64,000 bases of DNA from Hyphomicrobiales bacterium (GCA_900467685.1 UBQX01000003.1:186001-250000), one strand, 5' to 3'; shown: positions 44,726-53,512, counted from the stretch's first letter. The notes: a model not told the origin generated them from the letters alone. Translations and numbers: made by a program.

Positions 44726-46333
44726 ATGATCCAGAATCCCATTCTTCCCGGTTTCAATCCGGACCCGTCGATCTGCCGGGTGGGCGACGACTACTACATC
44801 GCGACCTCGACCTTCGAGTGGTTTCCGGGCGTGCAGATTCACCACTCACGCGATCTGGTGAACTGGACGCTGGTGCGCCGCCCGCTCGAGCGGCCAAGCC
44901 AGCTCAACATGCTCGGCAATCCCGACAGCTGCGGCATCTGGGCTCCCTGCCTGTCTTATGCGGACGGGCAGTTCTGGCTGGTCTATACGGACGTGAAGCG
45001 GTTCGAGGGCTCGTTCAAGGATGCGCCGAACTATATCGTGACCTCGCCGACCATCGAAGGCGAATGGTCCGATCCGGTCTACGTGAATTCCTCCGGCTTC
45101 GATCCGTCGCTCTTCCATGACGACGACGGGCGCAAGTGGTTCGTGAACCAGCAGTGGAACCACCGGCCGGAAGCCCGCCACTCCAAGGGCCATGTCGCCT
45201 TCGACGGCATCGTGCTGCAGGAATATGATGTCAAGGCCGGCAAGCTCATCGGTCCGGTGCGCAACATCTATTCCGGCACGCCGCTCGGTCTCGTCGAGGG
45301 GCCGCATCTCTTCAAGCGCGACGGCTGGTATTATCTGACCTGCGCGGAAGGCGGTACGGGCTACAGCCATGCCGTCACCATGGCGCGCTCGCGCAACATC
45401 GAGGGACCGTATGAGGACCATCCGGACCTCTATGTGATCACCTCGAAGGACAGCCCGAACGCGCCGCTGCAGCGGGCCGGCCACGGGCAGTATGTGGAAA
45501 CGCCGGACGGGCAGTTCTATCATACGCATCTCTGCGGTCGGCCGCTGGCCCCCAATCGCCGCTGCACGCTCGGCCGTGAGACGTCGATCCAGAAGGTGGA
45601 GTGGCGCGATGGCTGGCTTTACCTCGCACAAGGCGGGCAGGTGCCCTCGGTTGAGGTGCCGTCACCGACCGGTGCCAAGAAGAACCCGGAACCGACCGAG
45701 ATCGTCCGGACTTTCGACGACGCCAAGCTGCCGATGGAGTTCCAGTGGCTGCGCACGCCTTACCCGGAGCGCATCTTCTCGCTGACGGAGCGGCCCGGCT
45801 TCTTGCGCATCTTCGGCCGGCAGAGCATCGGCAACTGGTTCGAGCAGGGTCTCGTCGGCCGCCGGCAGGAGCACCATTCCTTCCGCGCTGAGACCACGCT
45901 CGACTTCAAGGCGGAGACCTACCAGCATGTGGCTGGGCTGACACATTACTACGGCCGCTTCAAGTTCCACGCGCTGGGGCTCTCATGGGACGAGGAACTG
46001 GGCGCGTCGCTCATCATCCTGTCCTGCCCCGGCAACTATCCGACCGGCAAGCTCGAATATCCGATTGGCATGGGTGTCTCTGTGCCGGAAGGCGTGCTCG
46101 ATCTGGCCATGGAAGTGCGGGACAACGAGTTGCAGTTCTTCTGGCGCAAGTCCGGCGAGGTTGCGTGGCAGGCGGTCGGGCCGGTGCTGGATGCCAGCGT
46201 GATTTCGGACGAGGGCGGCGGGCTCAATGAGCACGGCTCCTTCACCGGGGCGTTTGCGGCGATGTTTGCCTTCGACATCACCGGGCATGGCAAGCCGGCG
46301 GATTTCGACGGGTTCAGATACAATCAGCTGTAA
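44726..46333 (+). CDS. Glycoside hydrolase family 43, beta-xylosidase-like
   Basis: A 535-residue two-domain enzyme: five-bladed propeller then a beta-sandwich from about residue 330. The catalytic base is D13 in NPDPSICRVGDD and the acid E191 in LVEGPHLFKRDG. Segments GIWAPCLSYADGQFWLVYTD (quoted part) and the C-terminal sandwich match bacterial xylan 1,4-beta-xylosidases. No signal peptide, so it acts on imported oligosaccharides. ATG 44726 lies five bases after the aldo-keto reductase stop. Confidence 0.92.
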   Translation: MIQNPILPGFNPDPSICRVGDDYYIATSTFEWFPGVQIHHSRDLVNWTLVRRPLERPSQLNMLGNPDSCGIWAPCLSYADGQFWLVYTDVKRFEGSFKDAPNYIVTSPTIEGEWSDPVYVNSSGFDPSLFHDDDGRKWFVNQQWNHRPEARHSKGHVAFDGIVLQEYDVKAGKLIGPVRNIYSGTPLGLVEGPHLFKRDGWYYLTCAEGGTGYSHAVTMARSRNIEGPYEDHPDLYVITSKDSPNAPLQRAGHGQYVETPDGQFYHTHLCGRPLAPNRRCTLGRETSIQKVEWRDGWLYLAQGGQVPSVEVPSPTGAKKNPEPTEIVRTFDDAKLPMEFQWLRTPYPERIFSLTERPGFLRIFGRQSIGNWFEQGLVGRRQEHHSFRAETTLDFKAETYQHVAGLTHYYGRFKFHALGLSWDEELGASLIILSCPGNYPTGKLEYPIGMGVSVPEGVLDLAMEVRDNELQFFWRKSGEVAWQAVGPVLDASVISDEGGGLNEHGSFTGAFAAMFAFDITGHGKPADFDGFRYNQL

Positions 46334-46483
46334 GCCCTCTGGAAAAACCATTCTGCTCGCACCACCTAGGGCTATGGCGCTCTTTAAAGCGTTGAGGTCT
46401 ATTCCGAAGGATGTTAGCCCTTCCTATGGAATTGGCATTTATGATATCTCCAAATGCTGAGCAGAATGCGTTAGGGCAACAGT

Positions 46484-46747
46484 ATGCAGATATATTTCCT
46501 TGCTTCTGAATCGGAGCGGGCTGATTTGACAGCTGCAATCGCCGATAAGTTTGGCGGTAACAGCCGAAAAGTGGCTCCGTCGCAATGGTTGTTAGCTGCA
46601 CACATGACGCCTCAAGAGGTTTCAAATTATCTTGACGCTTCAAACGGTAGGTTCGGAAAAATAATAATTCTAGTAGTTACAGCCTATTTCGGCTGGCATG
46701 ATAAAGATATTTGGGACTGGATTACATTGAAGCGAACGGAAAATTGA
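46484..46747 (+). CDS. Small protein with predicted ferredoxin-like (Cas2/SinR-like) fold
   Basis: An 87-residue protein not confidently recognised. The pattern strand (MQIYFLAS), helix (ERADLTAAIADKF), two strands around APSQWLLAAH, helix (PQEVSNYLDAS), strand (KIIILVVTAY) and a Trp-rich end suggests the beta-alpha-beta-beta-alpha-beta fold of Cas2- and SinR-like proteins. It lacks the Asp at the end of strand 1 that Cas2 nucleases use. AGGG lies seven bases before the ATG. DNA is AT-richer than neighbours. One base separates it from the next gene. Confidence 0.6.
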   Translation: MQIYFLASESERADLTAAIADKFGGNSRKVAPSQWLLAAHMTPQEVSNYLDASNGRFGKIIILVVTAYFGWHDKDIWDWITLKRTEN

Positions 46748-46748
46748 G

Positions 46749-47090
46749 ATGGTTCAGCGAGGGCCTTCAAGTTCGGAGCCGACAAATCCCAGTTTAATTG
46801 GGACCCCCACCTCTGGTTTCGACCAAATGGCTATTCTGCAGTCATTGAGCGAAATCCAGAAGGATGTTGCCGTTCTAAATGAACGCGTATCAAACTTGAC
46901 AGACGGCATTAAGACCCAAGGCGCAAGTATGTCGGATGTACGCGATCGTCTTCGTGCTGCTGAGGTGAAGATTGATCACCTGCCCTCCAAAGGCTTTATT
47001 GTATCTGTGGTCTGCGCCGCACTTGTATTTTTGACTGGCATAATAACTTTCCAGAGCCAAATACAAGCGTTTCTTATTCACAAGCCATAG
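46749..47090 (+). CDS. Small membrane-anchored coiled-coil protein, unknown function
   Basis: A 113-residue protein. Residues 1-28 are polar and P/S/T-rich, about 29-76 look like a coiled coil (ILQSLSEIQKDVAVLNERVS, then KTQGASMSDVRDRLRAAEVK), and about 80-100 is a membrane segment (FIVSVVCAALVFLTGIITF). The topology with a long N-terminal coil and C-terminal anchor recalls XhlA-like haemolysin-family proteins. It is coupled to the preceding gene by one base and shares its AT-rich composition. Confidence 0.62.
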   Translation: MVQRGPSSSEPTNPSLIGTPTSGFDQMAILQSLSEIQKDVAVLNERVSNLTDGIKTQGASMSDVRDRLRAAEVKIDHLPSKGFIVSVVCAALVFLTGIITFQSQIQAFLIHKP

Positions 47091-47107
47091 CTTTTAATGA
47101 CGCGCCC

Positions 47108-49033
47108 CTACGGCGTTGCCGGCATGAAGCTGCCGTCGCGCGCGGGCAGTGCCGGCACGTCGATGTGATCCGGGTCCTGGCCCGATTTCGCCCGTTCCAC
47201 CATTGCCAGATAACCTGCCTCGAGATGACGGCAGAAGCGGTCGGCGTCGAAGAGGGGCGCGCGGAAGCGGTTGGCTGCGAGCTTTTCGCGGATGGTCGCT
47301 AGGCGTTGACGCTCGGTGGCGAGCGCAATCGCAAGTTCCGCATAGGCGGCATTGTCGGCAGCGACGAGTTCGGGTACGCCGACCGCATTCAGCAGGCTCT
47401 CGGTGATGCGCGAGGCGAAATGGGTGCCCTTGCGCGTCACCACGGGAACGCCGGCCCAGAGAAGGTCGGAGCTCTCGAGGTGGCCGTTATAGGGGAACGT
47501 GTCGAGCGCTAGGTCGGCTGCCTGTATGCGCGCCAGATGGTCCTCGTAGGAAGCATTCGGCGCAAAGACGAGGCGGTTCGGCATCACGCCCTGCAGCAGC
47601 GCGAAGCGCGTCAGGTTCTGGCGGGCCAGCGTCGACGTCTCCGCCATCCAGAGCACGCTGTCCGGCACCTTCTTGAGGATCGAGATCCACAGAGCGAAGG
47701 CTTCCGGGGATATCTTGTCCGGCGAGGTGAAGGCCGAAAAGACGAACTTGCTTTCCGGCAGCGCGAGGTCACGCCGGGCCCTGGCCTCTGGAAGAGGACG
47801 ACGAACTGGGTCGTTCGGCATGAAGGTTTCCGGCAGGCGGCAGAACTTTTCGGCGTAGTGAGGCTTCGAACTGTCCGGCAGCACGACAGGATCGGCAATC
47901 ACATAGTCGATATCGAGATTGACGAGCGTCCCGGGAAAGCCGAACCAGGAAACCTGAACGGGGGCGGCCAGCTGGTTGAAGATGCCGGGCCGCGCACCGC
48001 CGGTATAGCCCTTGAGATCGACCAGGATATCGATGCCCGCATTCGAGACGGCCCGCGCGGCGGCGGTGTTGTCGAGATCGTGGATCGGGATGATCGTGCC
48101 GTAGCGGCCGCGGTTGTTGAACCCAACCCTTTCCGGTGGCGTCGCGTCAACGAGATAGATGTCGAACCGGTCCGTGTCATGGGCAGTCAGCACGCCGCGG
48201 ATGAGATTCATCGCCGGGCTGTGGTCGGTGAAATCGTCCGACACGTAACCGACCTTGATGCGGTCTGCCCAGTCATGCGCCTGGATACGGCGGATCATGT
48301 CAAGCCCATCGGGCTTGTCCGGCATGTCGCGGGCGTTTTCGGCCAGGCGGTTGATCGCTTCGTTCTCGCTCCACATCAGACTGTGGCGAGGCATGTCGCC
48401 CTTGAATATGGCGGTGCTGCCGGCGGCGAAATCGCCCTTGAGGCGGGTCTCAAGCGCATTGAGCGTATCGAAATCGTGGAAGACCGCGGCCAGTTCCATC
48501 AGCGAGAACAGGATCGGTCCCTGGTCCGGAGCAATCGCATAGAGCTTCTTGTAAAGCGTCAGGTGGTCTTCCGTCAGCTCGGCGCTGCCGACGAGGCGCG
48601 AGGCGAGTGCCAGATGTTCCGGATTGGTCGAATTGATCAGACGACCCTTATGCGCGTCGACGAGTTCATGCTCGCCCCGCTCCAGGAAACCCTTGATCAG
48701 GACATAGACGACATCCTGATGCTCGGGGATTACCTTGTTGAGCTGCAGGGAGAGCAGGAAGGCCTTCTCGCGCTGGCCGGCTTCCTCGTAAAGCTGCATG
48801 GCATTGAGGAGGAAGGCGGAAGCGTGCGGCGTTTCGCGCTGGGCGGCGCGTTCCAGTACCTCGGCGGCTTCGGTCGGCATGCCGGCCTTCTGGAAGGTGC
48901 GGGCGAGCAGCGACAGGACATTGATGTCGCCGGCACCGCCAGCGGTCATCAGGGAGTTCAGGATGATAAAGGTCCTGTCGAGGTCGTCGGCCTCGAAGGC
49001 GGCCATGGCTGCCTGCAGCGTGGGCTCAGTCAA
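47108..49033 (-). CDS. GT41 (SPINDLY/OGT-like) glycosyltransferase with TPR-like N terminus
   Basis: A 641-residue cytoplasmic protein. Residues 1-200 are helical repeats resembling TPRs; about 255-620 is the O-GlcNAc transferase catalytic domain. Key residues align with animal OGT: H271 in DFTDHSPAMN and K440 in SPDKISPEAF. DLKGYTGGARPG and QVSWFGFPGT are also hallmarks. Members transfer a sugar from a nucleotide sugar to protein or another acceptor; donor and acceptor are unknown. The start appears to be TTG at 49033 with GGAG about ten bases upstream. Confidence 0.88.
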   Translation of the reverse strand: MTEPTLQAAMAAFEADDLDRTFIILNSLMTAGGAGDINVLSLLARTFQKAGMPTEAAEVLERAAQRETPHASAFLLNAMQLYEEAGQREKAFLLSLQLNKVIPEHQDVVYVLIKGFLERGEHELVDAHKGRLINSTNPEHLALASRLVGSAELTEDHLTLYKKLYAIAPDQGPILFSLMELAAVFHDFDTLNALETRLKGDFAAGSTAIFKGDMPRHSLMWSENEAINRLAENARDMPDKPDGLDMIRRIQAHDWADRIKVGYVSDDFTDHSPAMNLIRGVLTAHDTDRFDIYLVDATPPERVGFNNRGRYGTIIPIHDLDNTAAARAVSNAGIDILVDLKGYTGGARPGIFNQLAAPVQVSWFGFPGTLVNLDIDYVIADPVVLPDSSKPHYAEKFCRLPETFMPNDPVRRPLPEARARRDLALPESKFVFSAFTSPDKISPEAFALWISILKKVPDSVLWMAETSTLARQNLTRFALLQGVMPNRLVFAPNASYEDHLARIQAADLALDTFPYNGHLESSDLLWAGVPVVTRKGTHFASRITESLLNAVGVPELVAADNAAYAELAIALATERQRLATIREKLAANRFRAPLFDADRFCRHLEAGYLAMVERAKSGQDPDHIDVPALPARDGSFMPATP

Positions 49034-49130
49034 AATTGCGGACTCCGGTCTGCGAATCGATCCGCAATTCTTGCAAGACTAAAATGCCGTGGGCAAGTGG
49101 TGCGAAGGTCCTGCACCACTTGCCAACCGT

Positions 49131-50120
49131 TCAGGCTTCCTTGCTGAGGCAGGATTTCAGGTTGTCGGCCAGCGACTGCAGAAGTTTCGGATAAAGGTCG
49201 GGACCTTCGGTCAGGCTTGCACCTTCCGGGTCGAGTTCGCCGCGGAACGTTTTCGTGCTTGCTGCGATCGTGTCCATCAGCTTCGGCTCGAATTGCGGTT
49301 CGGAGAAGATGCAGACCGCGCCGAGCGTGCGGATCTTCTTCTCGATTTCCGCAATGCGCGCAGCTCCCGGCTGGACTTCGGGGCTGACCGTCACCGAGCC
49401 GGTGGCGCTGAGACCAAAGCGTTTCTCGAAATACTGATAGGCATCGTGGAAGACGATGAAGGGCTTGCTCTTGTAGGGTTCGAGTTCAGCCGCGATCTTC
49501 GTTTCCAGTGCTGCGAGTTCGGCATCCGTGCGGGCCGCGTTCTGCGAATATGCGGTGGCGTGGGCAGGATCCGCGGCAGACAACGTGGCGGCGATCAGCT
49601 TGACGGCGGCGCGGGCATTTTCCGGGTCGAGCCAGAAATGCGGGTCGGTCTCTTCCTCGTCATGGTCGTGATGATCGGCCGCTGCCTTGTCATGTGCGGC
49701 GTGGTCGTCATGCCCTTCGCCCTCGTGTTCATGCGGCTCGAAGGTTCCGCCTTCGCGGGGCTTCAGTGTAGCGATGGCCGGCGCTTCCAGAAGCGCCACG
49801 GCCGTGGCCTTGCCGGCGAGCGAGGCGATCGGCTTCTCCATGAACTTTTCCATGTCGTGACCGGTCCAGAAGACAACGTTTGCCTTGGCAAGTGCGGCGG
49901 CATCCGAAGGCTTCATCGTGTAGGTGTGCGGGGAAGCCGCACCCTTGACGATCAGCGCCGGTTCGCCGACGCCCTGCATGACTGCGGCGACCAATGAATG
50001 GATCGGCTTGATCGAAACCACGACATTCAGGTCCTCCGCCTTGACCGGCAGAGCAGCAAGACTTGCCGAACCGAGCGCGAATACTGTGAGGAGACCGGGG
50101 AGGGTCTTGCAAATAGGCAT
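49131..50120 (-). CDS. znuA: Zinc ABC transporter substrate-binding protein
   Basis: A 329-residue periplasmic zinc-binding protein with a signal peptide (MPICKTLPGLLTVFALGSAS then LAALPVKA). IKPIHSLVAAVM supplies one ligand, a His/Asp/Glu-rich loop (about residues 120-155) and DPHFWLDPENA others. GAGGTTACCC precedes ATG 50120; the frame is open upstream but without a signal peptide. It is divergent from znuC, with candidate Zur boxes between. Confidence 0.94.
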   Translation of the reverse strand: MPICKTLPGLLTVFALGSASLAALPVKAEDLNVVVSIKPIHSLVAAVMQGVGEPALIVKGAASPHTYTMKPSDAAALAKANVVFWTGHDMEKFMEKPIASLAGKATAVALLEAPAIATLKPREGGTFEPHEHEGEGHDDHAAHDKAAADHHDHDEEETDPHFWLDPENARAAVKLIAATLSAADPAHATAYSQNAARTDAELAALETKIAAELEPYKSKPFIVFHDAYQYFEKRFGLSATGSVTVSPEVQPGAARIAEIEKKIRTLGAVCIFSEPQFEPKLMDTIAASTKTFRGELDPEGASLTEGPDLYPKLLQSLADNLKSCLSKEA

Positions 50121-50136
50121 GGGTAACCTCAGATAT

Positions 50137-50149
50137 GTTATATAGTTAC
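50137..50149. promoter_or_regulatory. Candidate Zur box 1
   Basis: GTTATATAGTTAC, a near-palindrome of the GTTAT-N3-rich type, 17 bp before the znuA start. The neighbouring site and the zur gene downstream support the call. Confidence 0.6.
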
Positions 50150-50157
50150 AAACTTGA

Positions 50158-50170
50158 GTTACGATATAAC
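50158..50170. promoter_or_regulatory. Candidate Zur box 2
   Basis: GTTACGATATAAC, similar to the reverse complement of box 1 and 29 bp before the znuC start. The 21-bp centre-to-centre spacing places both boxes on one DNA face. Confidence 0.65.
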
Positions 50171-50198
50171 GTGTGCAATAACACCTGACAAGGTGGGA

Positions 50199-51119
50199 AT
50201 GACGGATCATATGGTGGACAGACGGGATGGCGCAAAGGCGCTTGTGACGTTTCGTGGGGCAGGGGTCTCGCGCGGTGGGCGCTGGCTCGTGCGCGGCGTC
50301 GACTTGTCCGTGTCTGCCGGCGAGATCGTGACGCTGATCGGACCGAATGGCTCAGGCAAATCCACCACGGCGAAGATGGCGACGGGCGTTCTGAAGCCGT
50401 CCGAGGGTGATGTCGCGCGCCGCGCTGGCCTCAAGGTTGGCTATGTGCCGCAGAAACTGGCCATCGACTGGACCATGCCGCTGACGGTCGAGCGGCTGAT
50501 GACGTTGACCGGCGCTCTGCCCGCAAATGAGATCGACGCGGCGCTTGAGGCGACCGGCATCGCGCATATGAAAAAGGCCGAGGTGCATCATCTCTCCGGC
50601 GGCGAATTCCAGCGCGCGCTGCTGGCCCGTGCGATTGCCCGCAAGCCGGATCTTCTGGTGCTGGACGAGCCAGTGCAGGGAGTGGACTATGCCGGCGAGG
50701 CGCTGCTTTACGAGTTGATCGGGCGCATCCGCCGCGAGATCGGCTGCGGCATTCTGCTCATATCGCACGACCTGCATATCGTCATGGCTGAAGCCGATAC
50801 GGTCATCTGCCTCAATGGACATGTCTGCTGCCGTGGCACGCCGAAGGCCGTCAGCGAAAGCAGCGAATATCGCAATCTCTTTGGCATGCGCGGCTCTGCC
50901 GCGATTGCCTTCTACGACCACCATCACGATCACGAACATCTGCCGGACGGGCGCGTTCTGCATGCGGACGGATCGGTGACCGATCATTGCCATCCGGACG
51001 ACGGACACCACCACGACCATGATGGCCACGACCGCGCGGGGCATGATCATTCGGGCCACGATCATCATGATCATGCCCACCACGATCATGGGCCGAAAGG
51101 CGGGCATCGCCATGCTTGA
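50199..51119 (+). CDS. znuC: Zinc ABC transporter ATP-binding protein with His-rich tail
   Basis: A 306-residue ATPase: Walker A GPNGSGKSTTAK, signature LSGGEFQRALLARAI, Walker B DLLVLDEPVQGVD. The C-terminal 70 residues hold about two dozen histidines with Asp (for example DGHHHDHDGHDRAGHDHSGH), a likely zinc-sensing or zinc-storage tail. AAGGTGG precedes ATG 50199. It overlaps znuB by eight bases. Confidence 0.95.
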   Translation: MTDHMVDRRDGAKALVTFRGAGVSRGGRWLVRGVDLSVSAGEIVTLIGPNGSGKSTTAKMATGVLKPSEGDVARRAGLKVGYVPQKLAIDWTMPLTVERLMTLTGALPANEIDAALEATGIAHMKKAEVHHLSGGEFQRALLARAIARKPDLLVLDEPVQGVDYAGEALLYELIGRIRREIGCGILLISHDLHIVMAEADTVICLNGHVCCRGTPKAVSESSEYRNLFGMRGSAAIAFYDHHHDHEHLPDGRVLHADGSVTDHCHPDDGHHHDHDGHDRAGHDHSGHDHHDHAHHDHGPKGGHRHA

Positions 51120-51960
51120 TGACTTCTTCATCCGCGCGCTTCTCGCCGGCCTTGGGTTGGCGCTGGTCGCAGGTCCGCTCGGCTGCTTCGTCATCTGGCG
51201 GCGCATGGCCTATTTCGGCGACACGATGGCGCATTCCGCGCTGCTCGGCGTGGCGCTGTCGCTGCTCCTGCATGTCAACCTGACGGTGGCGGTCTTTGGT
51301 GTTGCGGCCGTCGTTTCGCTGGCGCTTCTGGCGCTGCAGCGGCGGGGCGCGCTTTCGACGGATGCGCTTCTCGGCATTCTTTCGCATTCTACGCTGGCCA
51401 TCGGTCTCGTGCTGGCGGCGTTTCTGACCTGGGTTCGTTTCGACCTGATGACCTATCTTTTCGGCGATATCCTGGCGGTGGGAAACTCCGATATCGCGAT
51501 GATCTGGGGCGGAGGCATTCTGGTGCTGCTGGCGCTTGCCAAGCTCTGGCGGCCGCTGATTGCCGCGACCGTCAACCCGGAACTGGCGGAAGCCGAGGGC
51601 ATGCACCCGGAGCGGACGCGGCTCTATTTCATGCTGCTGCTGGCGCTGGTCATCGCGATTGCCATCAAGGTGGTCGGCATTCTGCTGGTCACGGCGATGC
51701 TGATCATACCGGCAGCCGCTGCGCGGCGTTTTTCGGGCTCGCCTGAAGTCATGGCCGTCATGGCGTCGGGCCTCGGCATGATCGCGGTTGCGGGCGGCCT
51801 CTTTGGCTCGCTGCGCTTCGACACGCCGTCCGGACCGTCCATCGTCGTGGCGGCTCTTGTCATCTTTCTTGTCAGCCTGCTGCCGTTCGGGCGGAGACAG
51901 GCCATTGAACAGCCGGCTTCGGAAAACCGAGGCGATAGCCGGCGCGGAGGCATATCATGA
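51112..51960 (+). CDS. znuB: Zinc ABC transporter permease
   Basis: A 282-residue inner-membrane protein of the ABC-3 family with about eight helices: RMAYFGDTMAHSALLGVALS at the start and MLIIPAAAARRFS near the end are hallmarks. ATG 51112 was chosen because the family N terminus starts there, overlapping znuC; open codons further upstream encode the antisense-like His region. The stop overlaps zur by four bases. Confidence 0.94.
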   Translation: MLDDFFIRALLAGLGLALVAGPLGCFVIWRRMAYFGDTMAHSALLGVALSLLLHVNLTVAVFGVAAVVSLALLALQRRGALSTDALLGILSHSTLAIGLVLAAFLTWVRFDLMTYLFGDILAVGNSDIAMIWGGGILVLLALAKLWRPLIAATVNPELAEAEGMHPERTRLYFMLLLALVIAIAIKVVGILLVTAMLIIPAAAARRFSGSPEVMAVMASGLGMIAVAGGLFGSLRFDTPSGPSIVVAALVIFLVSLLPFGRRQAIEQPASENRGDSRRGGIS

Positions 51961-52352
51961 GCGTTGCGGGTCTTACCAAAAACCAGGCCCTGGTGTTCGA
52001 CAAGCTGACCGGTGCGGGCGGGCCGATGAGCGCGTATCAGATCCTCGACGATCTGCGCGACGATGGTTTTCGCGCGCCGCTTCAGGTCTATCGCGCCCTC
52101 GACAAGCTGATGGCCGAAGGCCTGGTCCACAAGCTGGAGAGCCTCAACGCTTTCGTTGCCTGCGCGCATCCGGAAGAGAAATGCGGCAGCCACGGGCTGA
52201 CGGCGTTCGCCATCTGCAACGGTTGCGGCAATGTCTTCGAATTCCATCACCATAAGATGGAGCATCAGCTTGAGGATTTTCTCGGCGGCAAGGGTTTCAA
52301 GCCGGAAAAGACGGTAATCGAAATTCGCGGGAAATGTGCGAACTGCGCGTAG
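51957..52352 (+). CDS. zur: Zinc uptake regulator of the Fur family
   Basis: A 131-residue zinc-sensing repressor. A winged helix (QILDDLRDDGFRAPLQVYRA) is followed by the metal-binding domain with CNGCGNVFEFHHHKME and a C-terminal GKCANC, giving the structural and sensory zinc ligands. Coupling to znuCB (ATGA overlap) identifies it as Zur rather than Fur. It probably binds the two boxes at 50137-50170. Confidence 0.93.
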   Translation: MSVAGLTKNQALVFDKLTGAGGPMSAYQILDDLRDDGFRAPLQVYRALDKLMAEGLVHKLESLNAFVACAHPEEKCGSHGLTAFAICNGCGNVFEFHHHKMEHQLEDFLGGKGFKPEKTVIEIRGKCANCA

Positions 52353-52358
52353 GCGGCC

Positions 52359-53396
52359 TCACGGCGACAGCAGGATCTTCCCGTTTCGCGCGGCGAGCGC
52401 TGCCGGCAGTTTCTCGATCGCGTTCTTCAGCGGAGTGATTTCGGCGACGTCCGTCGTCCAGCGGCGGTCTACAAAGCGCTGCTGCACTTCGCCGATGACG
52501 CGGATCTGCTCCTCCGGCGGGGTGTCGCGGAACCATTCGGTCAGCCAGAAGCCGGTGATCGACTTGCTCATGAAGATGAACTGGCCGAGCTCGCGGGCGC
52601 TGATGGCGCTGGAATCGAGCTTGCCGTAGATCACCCAGTTGGCGCGGTTGGGCATGGCAAAGAAGAGGTCGGCGGAAAGCTGGTTCGCGACGGCGTCCAG
52701 CATGACGCGAGGCTTTTCCTGCCGGGCAATGGCGCGGAACTGGTCGAGCACGTCCGGATCGGTTTCGACCAGGACATGCGCCGCGCCCAGCGCCTTCAGC
52801 GGTTCGATCATCTCGCGGCGGCGGACGAAGACGATAGCGCGATAGCCTTCGTCACGGGCCAGTGACGTGACGAGCTTGGAGACCTGGCTGGCGCCGGCCG
52901 TCAGGATGAAGCTTCTGCTGTCTGCCTTGCGGACGATCTGGAACATGGCATAGGCGGTCAGCGGATTGACGATATGGCCGGCGGCGTCGACATCCTGCAT
53001 GTCGGGGCGAACGGGGATACAATTGTGTGCCGCCGTCAACGCGTAGTCCGCCCAGCTTCCCGAGCCATCCATCGAGACGGAGAAGGCAACGCGCTTGCCG
53101 ACCAGCTTCTCGGCATAGCTGCCCCTTGCCGAGACGACATCGCCGACGCCCTCGAAGCCCGCGGGCAAGCCCTTGCGGCGGGGCTGGCCATATTCGCCCT
53201 TGATGAAGTGGAGGTCGGACGGGTTGATATTGGCAAGCCGCGTCCTGATCAGGACCTGTCCGTCCTGCGGCTCCGGCACGGCGATTTCGCCATCCTCGAT
53301 GAATGGGTTCATGGTGTCGAAGACGATGCCTGTCTGCGTGCCGGAATAGCCGTCATGCTTTTGCAGAAGGGCGTGCATCGTCTTCGGGATGGTCAT
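52359..53396 (-). CDS. Zinc-binding-type alcohol dehydrogenase/quinone oxidoreductase family protein
   Basis: A 345-residue MDR protein related to 2-enoyl-CoA/quinone reductases: PAGFEGVGDVVSARGSYAEK in the N-terminal domain and a Rossmann segment FILTAGASQVSKLVTSLA. Catalytic zinc ligands are not apparent. GGAGGAACCCGGAC before ATG 53396 decides the start. Substrate unknown. It converges with zur. Confidence 0.85.
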   Translation of the reverse strand: MTIPKTMHALLQKHDGYSGTQTGIVFDTMNPFIEDGEIAVPEPQDGQVLIRTRLANINPSDLHFIKGEYGQPRRKGLPAGFEGVGDVVSARGSYAEKLVGKRVAFSVSMDGSGSWADYALTAAHNCIPVRPDMQDVDAAGHIVNPLTAYAMFQIVRKADSRSFILTAGASQVSKLVTSLARDEGYRAIVFVRRREMIEPLKALGAAHVLVETDPDVLDQFRAIARQEKPRVMLDAVANQLSADLFFAMPNRANWVIYGKLDSSAISARELGQFIFMSKSITGFWLTEWFRDTPPEEQIRVIGEVQQRFVDRRWTTDVAEITPLKNAIEKLPAALAARNGKILLSP

Positions 53397-53512
53397 GTCC
53401 GGGTTCCTCCAATGTGCGGACGGCATTGTGAACGGCCGCCGCCTGCCATGATCTTTGTTCAACCATGAACCAATCCGGAGGGGCGGTCAATCGCTGCTGG
53501 TCGCGAGCCGGC

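Noticed and set aside
46374-46460. A 28-codon open frame just before the AT-rich cassette, possible leader peptide
   Set aside because: AGGG lies only two bases before its ATG, there is no family match and it could be chance in AT-richer DNA.
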